Assembly: GCF_000719345.1 (NCBI RefSeq)
Contig: NZ_JOFX01000005.1
Location: forward strand, 263,575 to 327,574
Origin: Streptomyces sp. NRRL F-2664
GTDB taxonomy: Bacteria; Actinomycetota; Actinomycetes; Streptomycetales; Streptomycetaceae
DNA: 64,000 bases
Reading direction: 5' to 3'
The notes below the pieces were generated by a model. The model was not told the origin of the DNA. It ran no database searches and saw only the letters and a program-made list of their open reading frames with translations. The translations under genes were made by a program, and so were the position numbers. Below, piece by piece: positions 7,452 to 16,437 of this stretch. Numbering within the stretch: the stretch's first letter is position 1; each line of letters begins with the position of its first letter.

Positions 7452-9353
7452 GTGGAGGTGTCCGAACGCCGATCAACACCCCTTGACGCTGAGGTACGTT
7501 CACCGCGGCGCGCGGAGAGGAGCGGGGCCTTGCGCGAGATCACCGTCCCACCGATCGTCACGGGGCCGCCCGTCGGCGGACTGGCGGACATCGTCTTCCA
7601 GCACGCCCGGGAGGACCCGGAGCGCGTGGTCCTGGGCCGGAAGGCCGACGGCGTGTGGCGGGACGTGACGTCGGGCGAGCTGGCGGCGGAGGTGCTGGCG
7701 CTCGCCAAGGGGCTGCTCGCCCAGGGGGTGGGCTTCGGGGACCGGGTGGCCGTCATGTCGCGCACCCGGTACGAGTTCACGCTCTTCGACTTCGCGCTGT
7801 GGGCCATCGGCGCCCAGCCCGTCCCCGTCTACCCGACGTCCTCCACCGAGCAGGTGCACTGGATCCTCCACGACACGGAGTGCACGGCCTGCGTCGTGGA
7901 GAACGAGGACCAGGCCATGACGGTGGGCTCGGTCATCGACCGGCTCCCCCACCTGCGACGGCTGTGGCAGCTGGACGCGGGGGCCGTGGAGGGGCTGGTC
8001 GAGGACGGGCGCTCGGTCGCCGAGGACGTCGTGCACCGCCACCGCGGCGCCGTGACGCCCGACGCGACGGCCACGGTGATCTACACGTCGGGGACCACCG
8101 GCCGCCCCAAGGGGTGCGTGCTGACGCACGCCAACTTCATGTACGAGGCCGACACCCTGGTGGCCCGCTGGGAGTCGGTGTTCCAGGGCAGGCAGGGCGA
8201 CCGGCCGTCGACCCTGCTGTTCCTGCCGCTGGCCCATGTGTTCGGGCGGATGGTGGAGGTGGCGGCCGTGCGGGCGCGGGTCAAGCTGGGGCACCAGCCG
8301 GCCCTGGCTGCGGCCGAGTTGATGCCGGACCTCGCGGCGTTCCGGCCGACCTTCGTGCTGGGCGTCCCGTACGTCTTCGAGAAGGTCTTCGCCGCCGCCC
8401 GCCGCAAGGCCGAGTCCGAGGGGCGCACCGCCGCCTTCGACCGGGCCGTGGAGACGGCCGTGCGGTATGCGGAGGCACGCGAACGGAAGGCCTTCGGCAC
8501 CGGGCCGGGCCCTTCGGCGGCGCTGCGGATGGAGCACCAGCTCTTCGAGAAGCTGGTCTACGGGAAGGTCCGCGAGGCGATGGGCGGCCGGGTCCGGTAC
8601 GCCATGTCGGGCGGGTCGGCGCTGTCGCGCCGCCTCGGGCTGTTCTTCGACGGCGCCGGGGTCACGGTGTTCGAGGGGTACGGGCTGACGGAGTCCTGCG
8701 CGGCGGCCACGGCGAACCCCCCGGAGGCCACGAAGTACGGCACGGTGGGCCGGCCGATCCCGGGCAGCACGGTGCACATCGCCGACGACGGGGAGGTCTG
8801 GCTGCACGGCGGCCACATCTTCTCCGGTTACCTGGGCGATCCGCGGTCCACCGACGCGGTGCTGCGGGGCGGCTGGCTGGCGACCGGGGACCTCGGGCGG
8901 CTGGACGAGGACGGGTACCTGGTCATCACCGGGCGCAAGAAGGACATCCTGGTGACGTCCAACGGCAAGAGCGTCGCCCCGGCGGCGCTGGAGGAGCGGG
9001 TCCGTTCGCATCCGCTGGTGGCGCAGTGCGTGCTGGTGGGCAACGACCGGCCGTACATCGCGGCGCTGCTCACCCTGGACATGGAGGGGATGGCGCACTG
9101 GCTGTCGATGCGCGGCAGGCCCCAGATGCCGGCCGCGGACCTGGTGAGCGACCCGGAGCTGACGGCGGAGGTGCGCCGGGCGGTGGTGGCGGCGAACACC
9201 CTGGTGTCCCAGGCGGAGGCGATCCGCACGTTCCGGGTGCTGGCCGAGCAGTTCACGGAGGAGCGGGGGCTGCTGACCCCCTCGCTGAAGCTGAAGCGCC
9301 GGGTGATCGAGAAGGTGTACGCGAAGGAGGTCGCTGCGCTCTACCGGACGTGA
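7452..9353 (+). CDS. long-chain fatty acyl-CoA synthetase (FadD type)
   Basis: A 633-residue AMP-forming ligase. The phosphate loop YTSGTTGRPKG lies near residue 211, GYGLTES near residue 410, and the hinge-lysine region GRKKDILVTSNGK near residue 495. It adenylates a fatty acid or similar carboxylate and transfers it to CoA. GTG 7452 is preceded by GGGGAGG. The gene directly precedes a branched-chain-type ABC importer, an arrangement seen where imported hydrophobic or aromatic acids are activated to CoA esters; that link is inference. About 120 nt with candidate operators separate the two. Confidence 0.88.
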   Translation: MEVSERRSTPLDAEVRSPRRAERSGALREITVPPIVTGPPVGGLADIVFQHAREDPERVVLGRKADGVWRDVTSGELAAEVLALAKGLLAQGVGFGDRVAVMSRTRYEFTLFDFALWAIGAQPVPVYPTSSTEQVHWILHDTECTACVVENEDQAMTVGSVIDRLPHLRRLWQLDAGAVEGLVEDGRSVAEDVVHRHRGAVTPDATATVIYTSGTTGRPKGCVLTHANFMYEADTLVARWESVFQGRQGDRPSTLLFLPLAHVFGRMVEVAAVRARVKLGHQPALAAAELMPDLAAFRPTFVLGVPYVFEKVFAAARRKAESEGRTAAFDRAVETAVRYAEARERKAFGTGPGPSAALRMEHQLFEKLVYGKVREAMGGRVRYAMSGGSALSRRLGLFFDGAGVTVFEGYGLTESCAAATANPPEATKYGTVGRPIPGSTVHIADDGEVWLHGGHIFSGYLGDPRSTDAVLRGGWLATGDLGRLDEDGYLVITGRKKDILVTSNGKSVAPAALEERVRSHPLVAQCVLVGNDRPYIAALLTLDMEGMAHWLSMRGRPQMPAADLVSDPELTAEVRRAVVAANTLVSQAEAIRTFRVLAEQFTEERGLLTPSLKLKRRVIEKVYAKEVAALYRT

Positions 9354-9382
9354 GGGGCGTGTCCGGAAGCGGCGACCACTAC

Positions 9383-9434
9383 ACCTGACGGTTCGTCACT
9401 TCAACCGGTCGCCGATATTGACGATCCGTCAGGT
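9383..9434. promoter_or_regulatory. paired palindromes upstream of the ABC importer operon
   Basis: Two copies of TGACG-N3-CGTCA lie at 9386-9398 (centre GTT) and 9419-9431 (centre ATC), 33 bp apart, which is close to three helical turns. Outer flanks also pair between the copies (ACCTGACGG at 9383-9391 and CCGTCAGGT at 9426-9434). They end about 44 bp before the ATG of the binding protein. This is the arrangement expected for two dimers of a repressor, probably TetR-like; no regulator gene lies next to it. Confidence 0.6.
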
Positions 9435-9477
9435 CGCCCACACAATGCGGAGATTCCGACCGGAGGGGATCCCCGAC

Positions 9478-10746
9478 ATGGTGCGACCGATCCGCGCCCT
9501 GGCCGCCGCAGCAGCGGCCGTGGCGCTCGTCTCCGCCTGCAACTCCGCCTCCACCGGCGGTACCCCGCCGGGCGGGCCCGGCGACGCGCGCGGGACCACG
9601 CGCGGTGTCACCGGTGATGCGATCAGGGTCGGCGGCATCGTGTCGATGACCACCTCCAGCGGCTACAGCAAGAAGGACACCGACCTCGGCGCCAGGGCCC
9701 GCTATCTCAGGGCCAACGCCGAAGGCGGAGTCCACGGCCGCACGATCGAGTACCTGGGTGCGCAGGACGACGGCCAGGACCCCGCGAAGAACATGGCGGC
9801 GGCCCGCAAGCTCGTCCAGCAGGACAAGGTCTTCGCGGTGGCCCCCATGAGCTCCGTGACGTTCTCCGGCGCCGACTTCCTCGTGCAGGAGAAGGTGCCC
9901 ACCTTCGGCTGGGGCACCCTGCCCTCCTTCTGCGGACCGGCCTACATCTACGGCTTCAACGGCTGCCTGGTGCCCGCCCCCGGCGGCACCCTGAACCAGA
10001 CCTGGCCCGAGGGCATCTGCCGGATCCTCGGCGGCGCCCGGGGCAGGTCGGTCGCGATCATCGCCAACGACAGCGACGCCGGGAAGTTCGGCATCCGGAC
10101 CTTCCAGCAGGGTTTCGCCGGCGCCGGCTTCGAGGTGTCCTACGCCAAGGCCTCCGTACCCGGCACGGCCGTCCCCAGCGACTGGTCCGCGTACGTGAAG
10201 GAGATCCTCTCCAGCAACGGCGGCAAGGCCCCCGACGCCGTGGTCTCCGTGATGCAGACCCCCCACAACATCGGGCTCTTCACCGCACTCAAGCGGGGCG
10301 GGTACCAGGGGCTGCTGACCGACCCCACCGACTACGACCCCGCCCTGCTCGCCCAGGACGCCACGCGGCAGGCCCTCGACGGGGTCCACGTGCTCCTGCA
10401 GTTCCAGCCGTTCGAGTCGGACGATCCGAAGATGACGCAGTTCAAGGCCGACATCAAGGCGGCCGCCGGCGGCAGGGACGTACCGCTCAACATGCACATG
10501 CTGACCGGGTACATGTCGGCCGACCTGTTCGTCTCCATCGCGCAGAAGGCGGGCAGGGACCTGACCGTCGAGTCGTTCCAGGCGGCCGCGCAGGGCTTCT
10601 CCGACACCGGCACGCTGGTCGGCGACCGTGCGCTGCCCAAGGGGCAGAAGGACAGCTTCGGCTGCGGAGCCCTCGTACAGCTGAAGAACGGCGCGTACGA
10701 GGTCTCCGTCCCGTTCAAGTGCCACGAGCCCATCCCCTTCACGTAG
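9478..10746 (+). CDS. branched-chain amino acid-type ABC transporter substrate-binding lipoprotein
   Basis: A 422-residue LivJ-type (periplasmic-binding-protein fold I) receptor. The N-terminus MVRPIRALAAAAAAVALVSAC is a lipoprotein signal with lipobox LVSAC, so it is anchored outside the membrane. The receptor domain starts at IRVGGIVSMT. ATG 9478 follows GGAGGGGA at good spacing; the extra 20 upstream residues of the frame lack a signal character. It feeds the fused permease immediately downstream (9-nt gap). Ligands of this family include amino acids, amides, aromatic acids and fatty-acid-like compounds, so the name does not fix the substrate. Confidence 0.9.
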   Translation: MVRPIRALAAAAAAVALVSACNSASTGGTPPGGPGDARGTTRGVTGDAIRVGGIVSMTTSSGYSKKDTDLGARARYLRANAEGGVHGRTIEYLGAQDDGQDPAKNMAAARKLVQQDKVFAVAPMSSVTFSGADFLVQEKVPTFGWGTLPSFCGPAYIYGFNGCLVPAPGGTLNQTWPEGICRILGGARGRSVAIIANDSDAGKFGIRTFQQGFAGAGFEVSYAKASVPGTAVPSDWSAYVKEILSSNGGKAPDAVVSVMQTPHNIGLFTALKRGGYQGLLTDPTDYDPALLAQDATRQALDGVHVLLQFQPFESDDPKMTQFKADIKAAAGGRDVPLNMHMLTGYMSADLFVSIAQKAGRDLTVESFQAAAQGFSDTGTLVGDRALPKGQKDSFGCGALVQLKNGAYEVSVPFKCHEPIPFT

Positions 10747-10755
10747 GGCCGCGGC

Positions 10756-13458
10756 ATGGGGGATCTGCTCGTCCTCGTCCTGAGCGGTCTGGTCTCCGGC
10801 GCCCTGTACGCGCTGCTCGCCACCGGGCTGGTGCTCTCGTACTCGGCGTCCGGGCTGTTCAACTTCGCGCACGGCGCCACCGCCTACCTGTGCGCGCTCA
10901 CCTTCTACGAACTGCACTCCGGGCTGGGCTGGCCGGCGGTCCCGGCCGCGCTCCTGGTGGTGTGCGTCCTCGCCCCCGGTCTGGGCTGGGGGCTGGACCG
11001 GCTGATGTTCCGGCGGCTCGCGCAGGTCGGCGAGACGGCGCAGGTCGTGGCGACCATCGGCCTGCTGGTGGCGCTGCCCGCCGCCGGCCTGTGGGCCGTC
11101 GAACTGCTGGCGGACGCCGGTGCGCCCGTGAAGCCGGCGGAGAACCGGTTCGGACTGCCCGGCGTGGGGCCGAGCCCGGCAAAGTCCTGGCAGCTGACCG
11201 ACCGCGTCGGCATCGACTCCGACCAGCTGATCACCTGGGTGGTGACCGCACTCGTGGCGGGGGCCCTGTGGGGGCTGCTGCGGCACACCCGGATCGGGCT
11301 GCACCTGCGGGCGGCCGTCGACAACCGGTCGCTGACCGAGCTGCGCGGGATCAGCGCCGACCGGCTGTCGTCGGTGGCCTGGATGATCGCTTCGGGGCTG
11401 GCCGGGCTGGCCGGTGTGCTGGCGACGCCGCTGCTGGGGCTGTCCGCCCACGACTTCACGCTGTTCCTGTTCGTGTCGGCCACGGCTGCGGTCATCGGAC
11501 GCTTCGCGTCCGTGCCGCTCGCCTTCGCGGGCGGGCTGGGGCTGGGGGTCCTGCAGAACCTGGTGGCGGGGTACGCGTCCTTCGCCGAGTCCGTCACCGG
11601 CTTCCGGACGGCGGTACCCTTCCTGATCCTGTTCGGCGGCCTGCTCGTCCTGACCCGGCGGGCACGGGCCGCGGGGGTCGCGGCCGTGGACGCCCCGCCG
11701 CCGGACCACCTGGCCGGGGCCTCCTGGGGGAGGCGGTGGGGGGTGTGGGCGGTGGGCGGCGCGCTGCTGTGCGCTGCGTTCTACACCGTCACGACCCCCT
11801 TCTGGAGCGGGCTGCTGGCACAAGGGCTGGCCGTGTCCCTGGTGTTCATGTCCTTCACCGTGGTGACCGGACTCGGGGCCATGGTGTCCCTGGCCCAGGG
11901 CACCTTCGTGACGGGGGCCGCCCTCGTGGCCGGGCTGCTGATGAGCCGGGGCTGGCCGTTCGCGGCGGCGCTGGCGGTGGGCACGTGCGCGGCGGCGCTG
12001 CTGGGGGCGGTCGTGGCGCTGCCGGCGCTCCGGCTCGGGGGCAGGTCGCTGGCGCTGGCCACACTGGCCCTGGCGTTCCTCGCCGACCAGGTGCTGTTCC
12101 AGCTCCGGTGGCTGCGCAACGGCGACACGGGCTGGTCCGTTCCGCGGCCGGTGGTCGGGCCGCTGGACCTCTCCGACGACCGGGCCCTCGGGGTGGCCCT
12201 GGTGGTGCTGGTCGCTCTGGTCGCCGCCGCGCTCACGGCGCTGCGCGACTCCCCTTCGGGCCGGGCGATGCTCGCGGTCCGGTCGGCCCCGGCGGCGGCC
12301 GCCGCCTCGGGGGTGTCCGTCCTCGGCACGAAGCTGCTGCTGTTCACGTTGTCGGCCGGACTCGCCGGCTTCGGGGGCGTGCTGTACGCCTCGTACAACA
12401 CCCGGATCACGGCGACGGACTTCACGGCGATGACGGGGCTCGTGTGGCTGGCGGTCGTGGTGGCGGCGGGCGTGCGGCGGCCGCAGTACGCCGTGGTCGC
12501 GGGCCTGGTGTACGCGGTGGCCCCCCGGCTGCTGTCGGACTGCGTGACGGAGTCCGCGCACCTGCCGGTGATCCTGTTCGGCCTGGCCGGGCTGGCCCTC
12601 GCCAACGACCCCGACGGCTACTGCGCGGCCGTCCCGGTCCGGCGGGCCCGGCGGCGCGCCGCCGCCCGGGTGCCTGCCGGGCCTCCCCCCGCCCCGCCCC
12701 GTGCCGAACCGGTGCCGCGCCCCGTACCCGGCTCCTCGGACGCCCCCGGGACGCGGGGGCCCGCGCTCGAACTGCGGGGCGTGACGGCCGGATACGACGG
12801 GGGGCTGGTCCTGCACGGGGTCGACCTCGTCGTGCGGCGCGGGGAGATCCTCGCCGTGCTCGGGCCCAACGGGGCCGGGAAGAGCACCGCGTGCCGGGTG
12901 GCGGCAGGGCTGCTGCCGGCCTGCGCCGGCGCGGTGTACGTGGCCGGCCGGGACGTCACGCGCGAGGGAGCCGTGCGCCGTGCGCGGGCCGGGGTGCTGC
13001 TCGCCCCGGAAGGACGGGGCATCTTCCCGTCGCTGAGCATCGAGGAGAACCTGGCCCTGTACCTCGACGAACCCGATGCCCGCGCCGCCGTCTACGACCG
13101 CTTCCCCCGGCTCGCCGAGCGCCGCGCGGTGAGCGCCGGATCCCTTTCCGGCGGGGAGCAGCAGATGCTGGCACTGGCCCCGCTGCTGCAGCGGCCGCCT
13201 GCGGTGCTGATCGCCGACGAGCCCTCGCTCGGGCTGGCCCCGAGGGTGGCGCAGGAGGTGTACGCACTGCTCACGGAGCTCCGCGACGCGGGCAGCGCGC
13301 TGCTGCTGGTGGAGGAGAAGGCCGTCGGGATCCTGGGCGTCGCCGACACCGTGGCCTACCTCTCGCAGGGCCGGGTCTCCTGGTGCGGCCCCCGGGACGC
13401 GGTGGAGGCCGACCGGCTCACCGAGGCCTATCTGGGGACGGGGAGGAGGGGGACGTGA
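10756..13458 (+). CDS. LivH-LivM-LivF triple fusion: two permeases plus ATPase of an ABC importer
   Basis: One 900-residue protein carries three subunits. Residues ~1-300 are a LivH permease (GALYALLATGLVLSYSASG at the start), ~325-625 a LivM permease (VTGLGAMVSLAQGTFVTGAA), ~630-670 a Pro/Arg-rich linker and ~675-900 a LivF ATPase. The ATPase has Walker A GPNGAGKST near residue 703, signature LSGGEQQ near 797 and Walker B VLIADEPS. The frame is continuous, with no internal stop or start-like junction. The LivG-type ATPase follows with a 4-nt overlap, so the complex would be one fused chain, one free ATPase and the binding lipoprotein. Confidence 0.9.
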   Translation: MGDLLVLVLSGLVSGALYALLATGLVLSYSASGLFNFAHGATAYLCALTFYELHSGLGWPAVPAALLVVCVLAPGLGWGLDRLMFRRLAQVGETAQVVATIGLLVALPAAGLWAVELLADAGAPVKPAENRFGLPGVGPSPAKSWQLTDRVGIDSDQLITWVVTALVAGALWGLLRHTRIGLHLRAAVDNRSLTELRGISADRLSSVAWMIASGLAGLAGVLATPLLGLSAHDFTLFLFVSATAAVIGRFASVPLAFAGGLGLGVLQNLVAGYASFAESVTGFRTAVPFLILFGGLLVLTRRARAAGVAAVDAPPPDHLAGASWGRRWGVWAVGGALLCAAFYTVTTPFWSGLLAQGLAVSLVFMSFTVVTGLGAMVSLAQGTFVTGAALVAGLLMSRGWPFAAALAVGTCAAALLGAVVALPALRLGGRSLALATLALAFLADQVLFQLRWLRNGDTGWSVPRPVVGPLDLSDDRALGVALVVLVALVAAALTALRDSPSGRAMLAVRSAPAAAAASGVSVLGTKLLLFTLSAGLAGFGGVLYASYNTRITATDFTAMTGLVWLAVVVAAGVRRPQYAVVAGLVYAVAPRLLSDCVTESAHLPVILFGLAGLALANDPDGYCAAVPVRRARRRAAARVPAGPPPAPPRAEPVPRPVPGSSDAPGTRGPALELRGVTAGYDGGLVLHGVDLVVRRGEILAVLGPNGAGKSTACRVAAGLLPACAGAVYVAGRDVTREGAVRRARAGVLLAPEGRGIFPSLSIEENLALYLDEPDARAAVYDRFPRLAERRAVSAGSLSGGEQQMLALAPLLQRPPAVLIADEPSLGLAPRVAQEVYALLTELRDAGSALLLVEEKAVGILGVADTVAYLSQGRVSWCGPRDAVEADRLTEAYLGTGRRGT

Positions 13459-14225
13459 GCGGTTACGTACTCCACGCGGTCGGTGTCGGCGTCCGCTTCG
13501 GCGGTGTCCGGGCGCTCACGGGCGTGGACCTCGGGGTTCGGGCGGGCGAGGTGTGCGGGCTGATCGGCCCCAACGGAGCCGGCAAGACCACGCTGTTCGA
13601 CGTCCTGTCGGGGATCCGCCGGCCCGACCGGGGCCGGATCCTGCTGGACGGGGCGGACATCACCCGCCGCTCCCCCGTCTGGCGGGCCCGGCACGGGGTG
13701 CGCCGGACCTTCCAGCGGCAGCAGCTGTTCGGCCGGCTCAGCGTGGCCGACAACGTGCTGGTGGCGCAGGAGTGGCGGGGCGGCGGGGGCGGACCTGCGG
13801 CCGACCTGCTGGCCCTCCCGGCCCGGCGCGCCCGGGAGCGGGCCCGCCGGGTGCGCACAGAACAGGTCCTGGCCGACTGCGGGATCGCCGCGCTGGGGAC
13901 CTCGTACGCGGGCGGGCTGCCGGTCGGGCAGGCCCGGATGGTCGAGGTGGCGCGCGCGGTGGCCGATCCGCCGCGGGTGCTGCTGCTGGACGAGCCGGCG
14001 TCCGGGATGTCGGCACCGGAGCGCGAGCAGCTCGCGGCGGTGGTGCGGCGGCTGGCGGCACAGGACGGCTGTGCGGTGCTGCTGGTCGAGCACGACGTGG
14101 CCTTCGTGATGGACCTGTGCACGCGCGTCGTCGTCCTGGACCTCGGGAGCGTGCTGGCGGAGGGGGACCCGGCCGGGGTGCGCGCGGACCCGCTGGTACG
14201 GGAGGCGTACCTGGGCAGCGCGTGA
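13455..14225 (+). CDS. LivG-type ABC transporter ATP-binding protein
   Basis: A 256-residue ATPase with Walker A GPNGAGKT near residue 38, an FQRQQLF Q-loop, signature-like LPVGQARM, Walker B VLLLDEPASG and a C-terminal LVREAYLG ending usual for LivG. It starts at GTG 13455, which overlaps the stop of the fused permease as GTGA, with GGGAGGAGGGG just upstream, so translation is coupled. It would pair with the LivF domain of the fusion to form the two-ATPase motor. Confidence 0.9.
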   Translation: MSGYVLHAVGVGVRFGGVRALTGVDLGVRAGEVCGLIGPNGAGKTTLFDVLSGIRRPDRGRILLDGADITRRSPVWRARHGVRRTFQRQQLFGRLSVADNVLVAQEWRGGGGGPAADLLALPARRARERARRVRTEQVLADCGIAALGTSYAGGLPVGQARMVEVARAVADPPRVLLLDEPASGMSAPEREQLAAVVRRLAAQDGCAVLLVEHDVAFVMDLCTRVVVLDLGSVLAEGDPAGVRADPLVREAYLGSA

Positions 14226-14330
14226 CGGACCCGCGGTGGCGGGAATACGTCGCGGGAGGGGCCGGTTGTGGCCCCTCGTACGACGCTGTCCACCGCGCAG
14301 CAACGCGCCGACGTGAGGGAACGACCCGAC

Positions 14331-15179
14331 GTGAACCAGGTCCCGGCCATCAAGCTCAACAACGGCACGCTCATGCCCCAGCTCGGATTCGGTGTCTGGC
14401 AGGTGCCGGACGCGGAGGCGGAGCGCGCGGTGGGGACCGCCCTGGAGGCGGGCTACCGCAGCATCGACACGGCCGCGATCTACGGCAACGAGCGGGGCAC
14501 GGGCAAGGCCGTCGCCGCCTCGGGGCTGCCGCGCGAGGAACTGTTCGTCACCACCAAGCTGTGGAACGGCCCGAAGCAGGCGTGGCACCGCGACGCGGTG
14601 CTGCGCGCCTTCGACGACTCCCTCGCCAAGCTGGGTCTCGACCACGTCGATCTCTACCTGATCCACTGGCCGCGCCCGATGCGCGACGACTTCGTGGCCA
14701 TCTGGAAGACCTTCGAGGAGATCGCCGCGAGCGGCCGCGCCAAGGCGGTCGGCGTGTCGAACTTCCGCCCCGCGGACCTGGACCGGATCGCCGCCGGGAG
14801 CAGCCTGGTGCCGGCCGTCAACCAGGTCGAGCTGCACCCGCTGCACCCCCAGCCCGAACTGCGCGCAGAGCACGCCGCGCGCGGGATCGTGACCGAGGCG
14901 TGGTCGCCGCTGGGCCAGGGCAAGGAGCTGCTCACGCTGCCGGCCGTCACCGCGGTCGCCGCCGCGCACGGCCGCAGCGCCGCGCAGGTGGTGCTGCGCT
15001 GGCACCTCCAGCACGGCAACGTCGTCATCCCGAAGTCCGTGACGCCCGCCCGCATCCGGGAGAACCTGGACGTCTTCGGTTTCGAGCTGGACGCCGCCGA
15101 GATGGCCGCGCTGGACGCCCTCGGCGCGAACGGAGCGGGCCGCCGGATCGGCCCGGACCCGGCCGAGTTCGACGTCTGA
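14331..15179 (+). CDS. aldo/keto reductase (DkgA-type)
   Basis: About 282 residues forming an (alpha/beta)8 NADPH oxidoreductase. The catalytic set is visible: Asp in SIDTAAIYGNE, the Tyr of that motif, Lys in TTKLWN and His in LIHWP; GVSNFRPADL and the late IPKSVTPARIREN cofactor loop are also present. It reduces aldehydes or ketones; the substrate is unknown. GTG 14331 matches the usual N-terminus (QVPAIKLNNGTLMPQLGFGVW); a GTG at 14268 with GGGAGGGG upstream would add 21 residues and is a real alternative. Confidence 0.88.
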   Translation: MNQVPAIKLNNGTLMPQLGFGVWQVPDAEAERAVGTALEAGYRSIDTAAIYGNERGTGKAVAASGLPREELFVTTKLWNGPKQAWHRDAVLRAFDDSLAKLGLDHVDLYLIHWPRPMRDDFVAIWKTFEEIAASGRAKAVGVSNFRPADLDRIAAGSSLVPAVNQVELHPLHPQPELRAEHAARGIVTEAWSPLGQGKELLTLPAVTAVAAAHGRSAAQVVLRWHLQHGNVVIPKSVTPARIRENLDVFGFELDAAEMAALDALGANGAGRRIGPDPAEFDV

Positions 15180-15189
15180 GGGCGAGCGG

Positions 15190-15615
15190 GTGAAGCATGC
15201 CGAAGGGCGTTACCGGATCCGCAACGTGGACAGCGGCCTGGTGCTCCAGCTGGAAGGCGCCTCCCGGGTGCGGGTCGGTCCGGACGGGCCGCCCGCACCG
15301 GTGGCCGCCCGCCGGTGGCTGATCGCGCCCGTCCACAGCGGCGGCGGGGTCTACCACGTGGTGAGCGAGGACAACGAGCGGCGTCTGGACGTGGCGAACG
15401 CATCGACGGACAGCGGCGCCCGGGTGCAGGTGTGGCGGGCCAACGCCTTCGGCGCACAGGAGTGGATCGTCGAGGAGCACCTCGACGCCCCCGGGGTGGT
15501 GTCCCTGATCGCCTGCATCAGCGGCCTGCCGCTGGAGGCCGACGCGGAGGGCCGGGTCCGGCAGGGTGAGGACACCGACTCCCCGTCGCAGTGGTGGCGG
15601 CTGGAACCGGCATAG
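15190..15615 (+). CDS. ricin-type beta-trefoil protein without signal peptide
   Basis: A 141-residue protein that is essentially one beta-trefoil: YRIRNVDSGLVLQLEG, VVSEDNERRLDVANA and AQEWIVEE show the RICIN repeat pattern with its characteristic W. There is no signal peptide or membrane helix, so it should be cytosolic, unlike most lectin domains of this fold, which are attached to secreted glycosidases. The start is a GTG 10 nt after the aldo/keto reductase stop, so the two may be cotranscribed. Sugar binding is not shown. Confidence 0.75.
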   Translation: MKHAEGRYRIRNVDSGLVLQLEGASRVRVGPDGPPAPVAARRWLIAPVHSGGGVYHVVSEDNERRLDVANASTDSGARVQVWRANAFGAQEWIVEEHLDAPGVVSLIACISGLPLEADAEGRVRQGEDTDSPSQWWRLEPA

Positions 15616-15620
15616 GAGGC

Positions 15621-15668
15621 GGCCCGGGGGTTCGGGGGCCGGCGGCACGGCCGGCTGACCCCGGGGCC
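15621..15668. terminator. GC-rich hairpin between convergent genes
   Basis: GGCCCGGGGG at 15621-15630 pairs imperfectly with CCCCGGGGCC at 15659-15668, enclosing an inner GCCGG/CCGGC stem. It lies between the ricin-fold gene and the methyltransferase gene, which converge, so it may serve both. Confidence 0.4.
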
Positions 15669-15669
15669 G

Positions 15670-16437
15670 TCACATCCGTACGAAGCTGCGCAGGCGGTAC
15701 GTCGGCTCCGCGCGCGGGGTGTCCTGGTCGGGCAGCAGCTCCAGCCGGTCCGCCAGTTCGCGCAGGGTGATGCCGCGCGGGACGATGCGGGAGGCGTACC
15801 GCCCCGCGAGCAGCGCCTCGGCGGAGCACCGGGGGGTGCGGCCCTGGCCGTGGCCGGTGAAGCGGGCCTCCCCGCCGGGCCGCAGGCCCGCCCGTGACGC
15901 GTGGGCCTCGACCTCCCCGGAGGCGTCCGAGGGGGTCGGGGTGAGGTGCGCGGCGAACACGGCGTCGATGTCACTGCCGACGTCGTGCGAGGAGTCCTTG
16001 TCCACGGTGGTGACGAAGACCCCGCCGGGCCTCAGCACCCTGGCCACCTCGGTGATCACCGCGGGCACCAGACCGGGCTCCCGCAGCAGGTGCAGGAGCC
16101 ACACCGCGCTCACGGCGTCCAGCGAGCCCGGGCGCACGGGCAGCCGGGCGGCGTCGGCGAGGGCCACGGGAACGCCGCGGCGCAGTGCCGCGGCGGCCAT
16201 GCCGTGGGAGGCGTCGGCGCCCAGGACGCGCAGTCCGGGGCGCTCCAGCCGGGCGGTGACGATGCCGGTGCCGCAGCCGAGATCGAGAAGGGTGCCCGCG
16301 TCGGCCGGCACCAGGCGGAGGACGGCCGCCGCGGCGGCCTCGGCGCGCGGGGCGCCGCCGCGGGAGGCGTCGTAGACCTCGGCCTCGGCGTCGTAGTCGA
16401 GAACGGGTTTCGCGGTCGTCGGCAGGGGCAGGGCCAT
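15670..16437 (-). CDS. class I SAM-dependent methyltransferase
   Basis: A 255-residue methyltransferase of the Methyltransf_11 type. Motif I is LLDLGCGTG near residue 50, followed by LGADASHGM and a motif III-like VLRPGGVFVTTVD. The C-terminal part is specific and gives no substrate clue. Its ATG overlaps by one base the stop of the PCD gene upstream (TGATG), so the two are translationally coupled. Confidence 0.85.
   Translation of the reverse strand: MALPLPTTAKPVLDYDAEAEVYDASRGGAPRAEAAAAAVLRLVPADAGTLLDLGCGTGIVTARLERPGLRVLGADASHGMAAAALRRGVPVALADAARLPVRPGSLDAVSAVWLLHLLREPGLVPAVITEVARVLRPGGVFVTTVDKDSSHDVGSDIDAVFAAHLTPTPSDASGEVEAHASRAGLRPGGEARFTGHGQGRTPRCSAEALLAGRYASRIVPRGITLRELADRLELLPDQDTPRAEPTYRLRSFVRM

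Noticed and set aside
9379..12816. A 1145-codon open frame on the minus strand
   Set aside because: It lies opposite the binding protein and the fused permease. Its product is a Gly/Arg/Gln/His-rich string without domains, the usual antisense artefact of GC-rich third positions.
10719..13454. Upstream extension of the LivG-type ATPase as one 1168-codon frame
   Set aside because: Only the part from GTG 13455 encodes an ATPase; the rest is an off-frame reading of the fused permease. The 4-nt GTGA overlap is a normal junction, not a frameshift.
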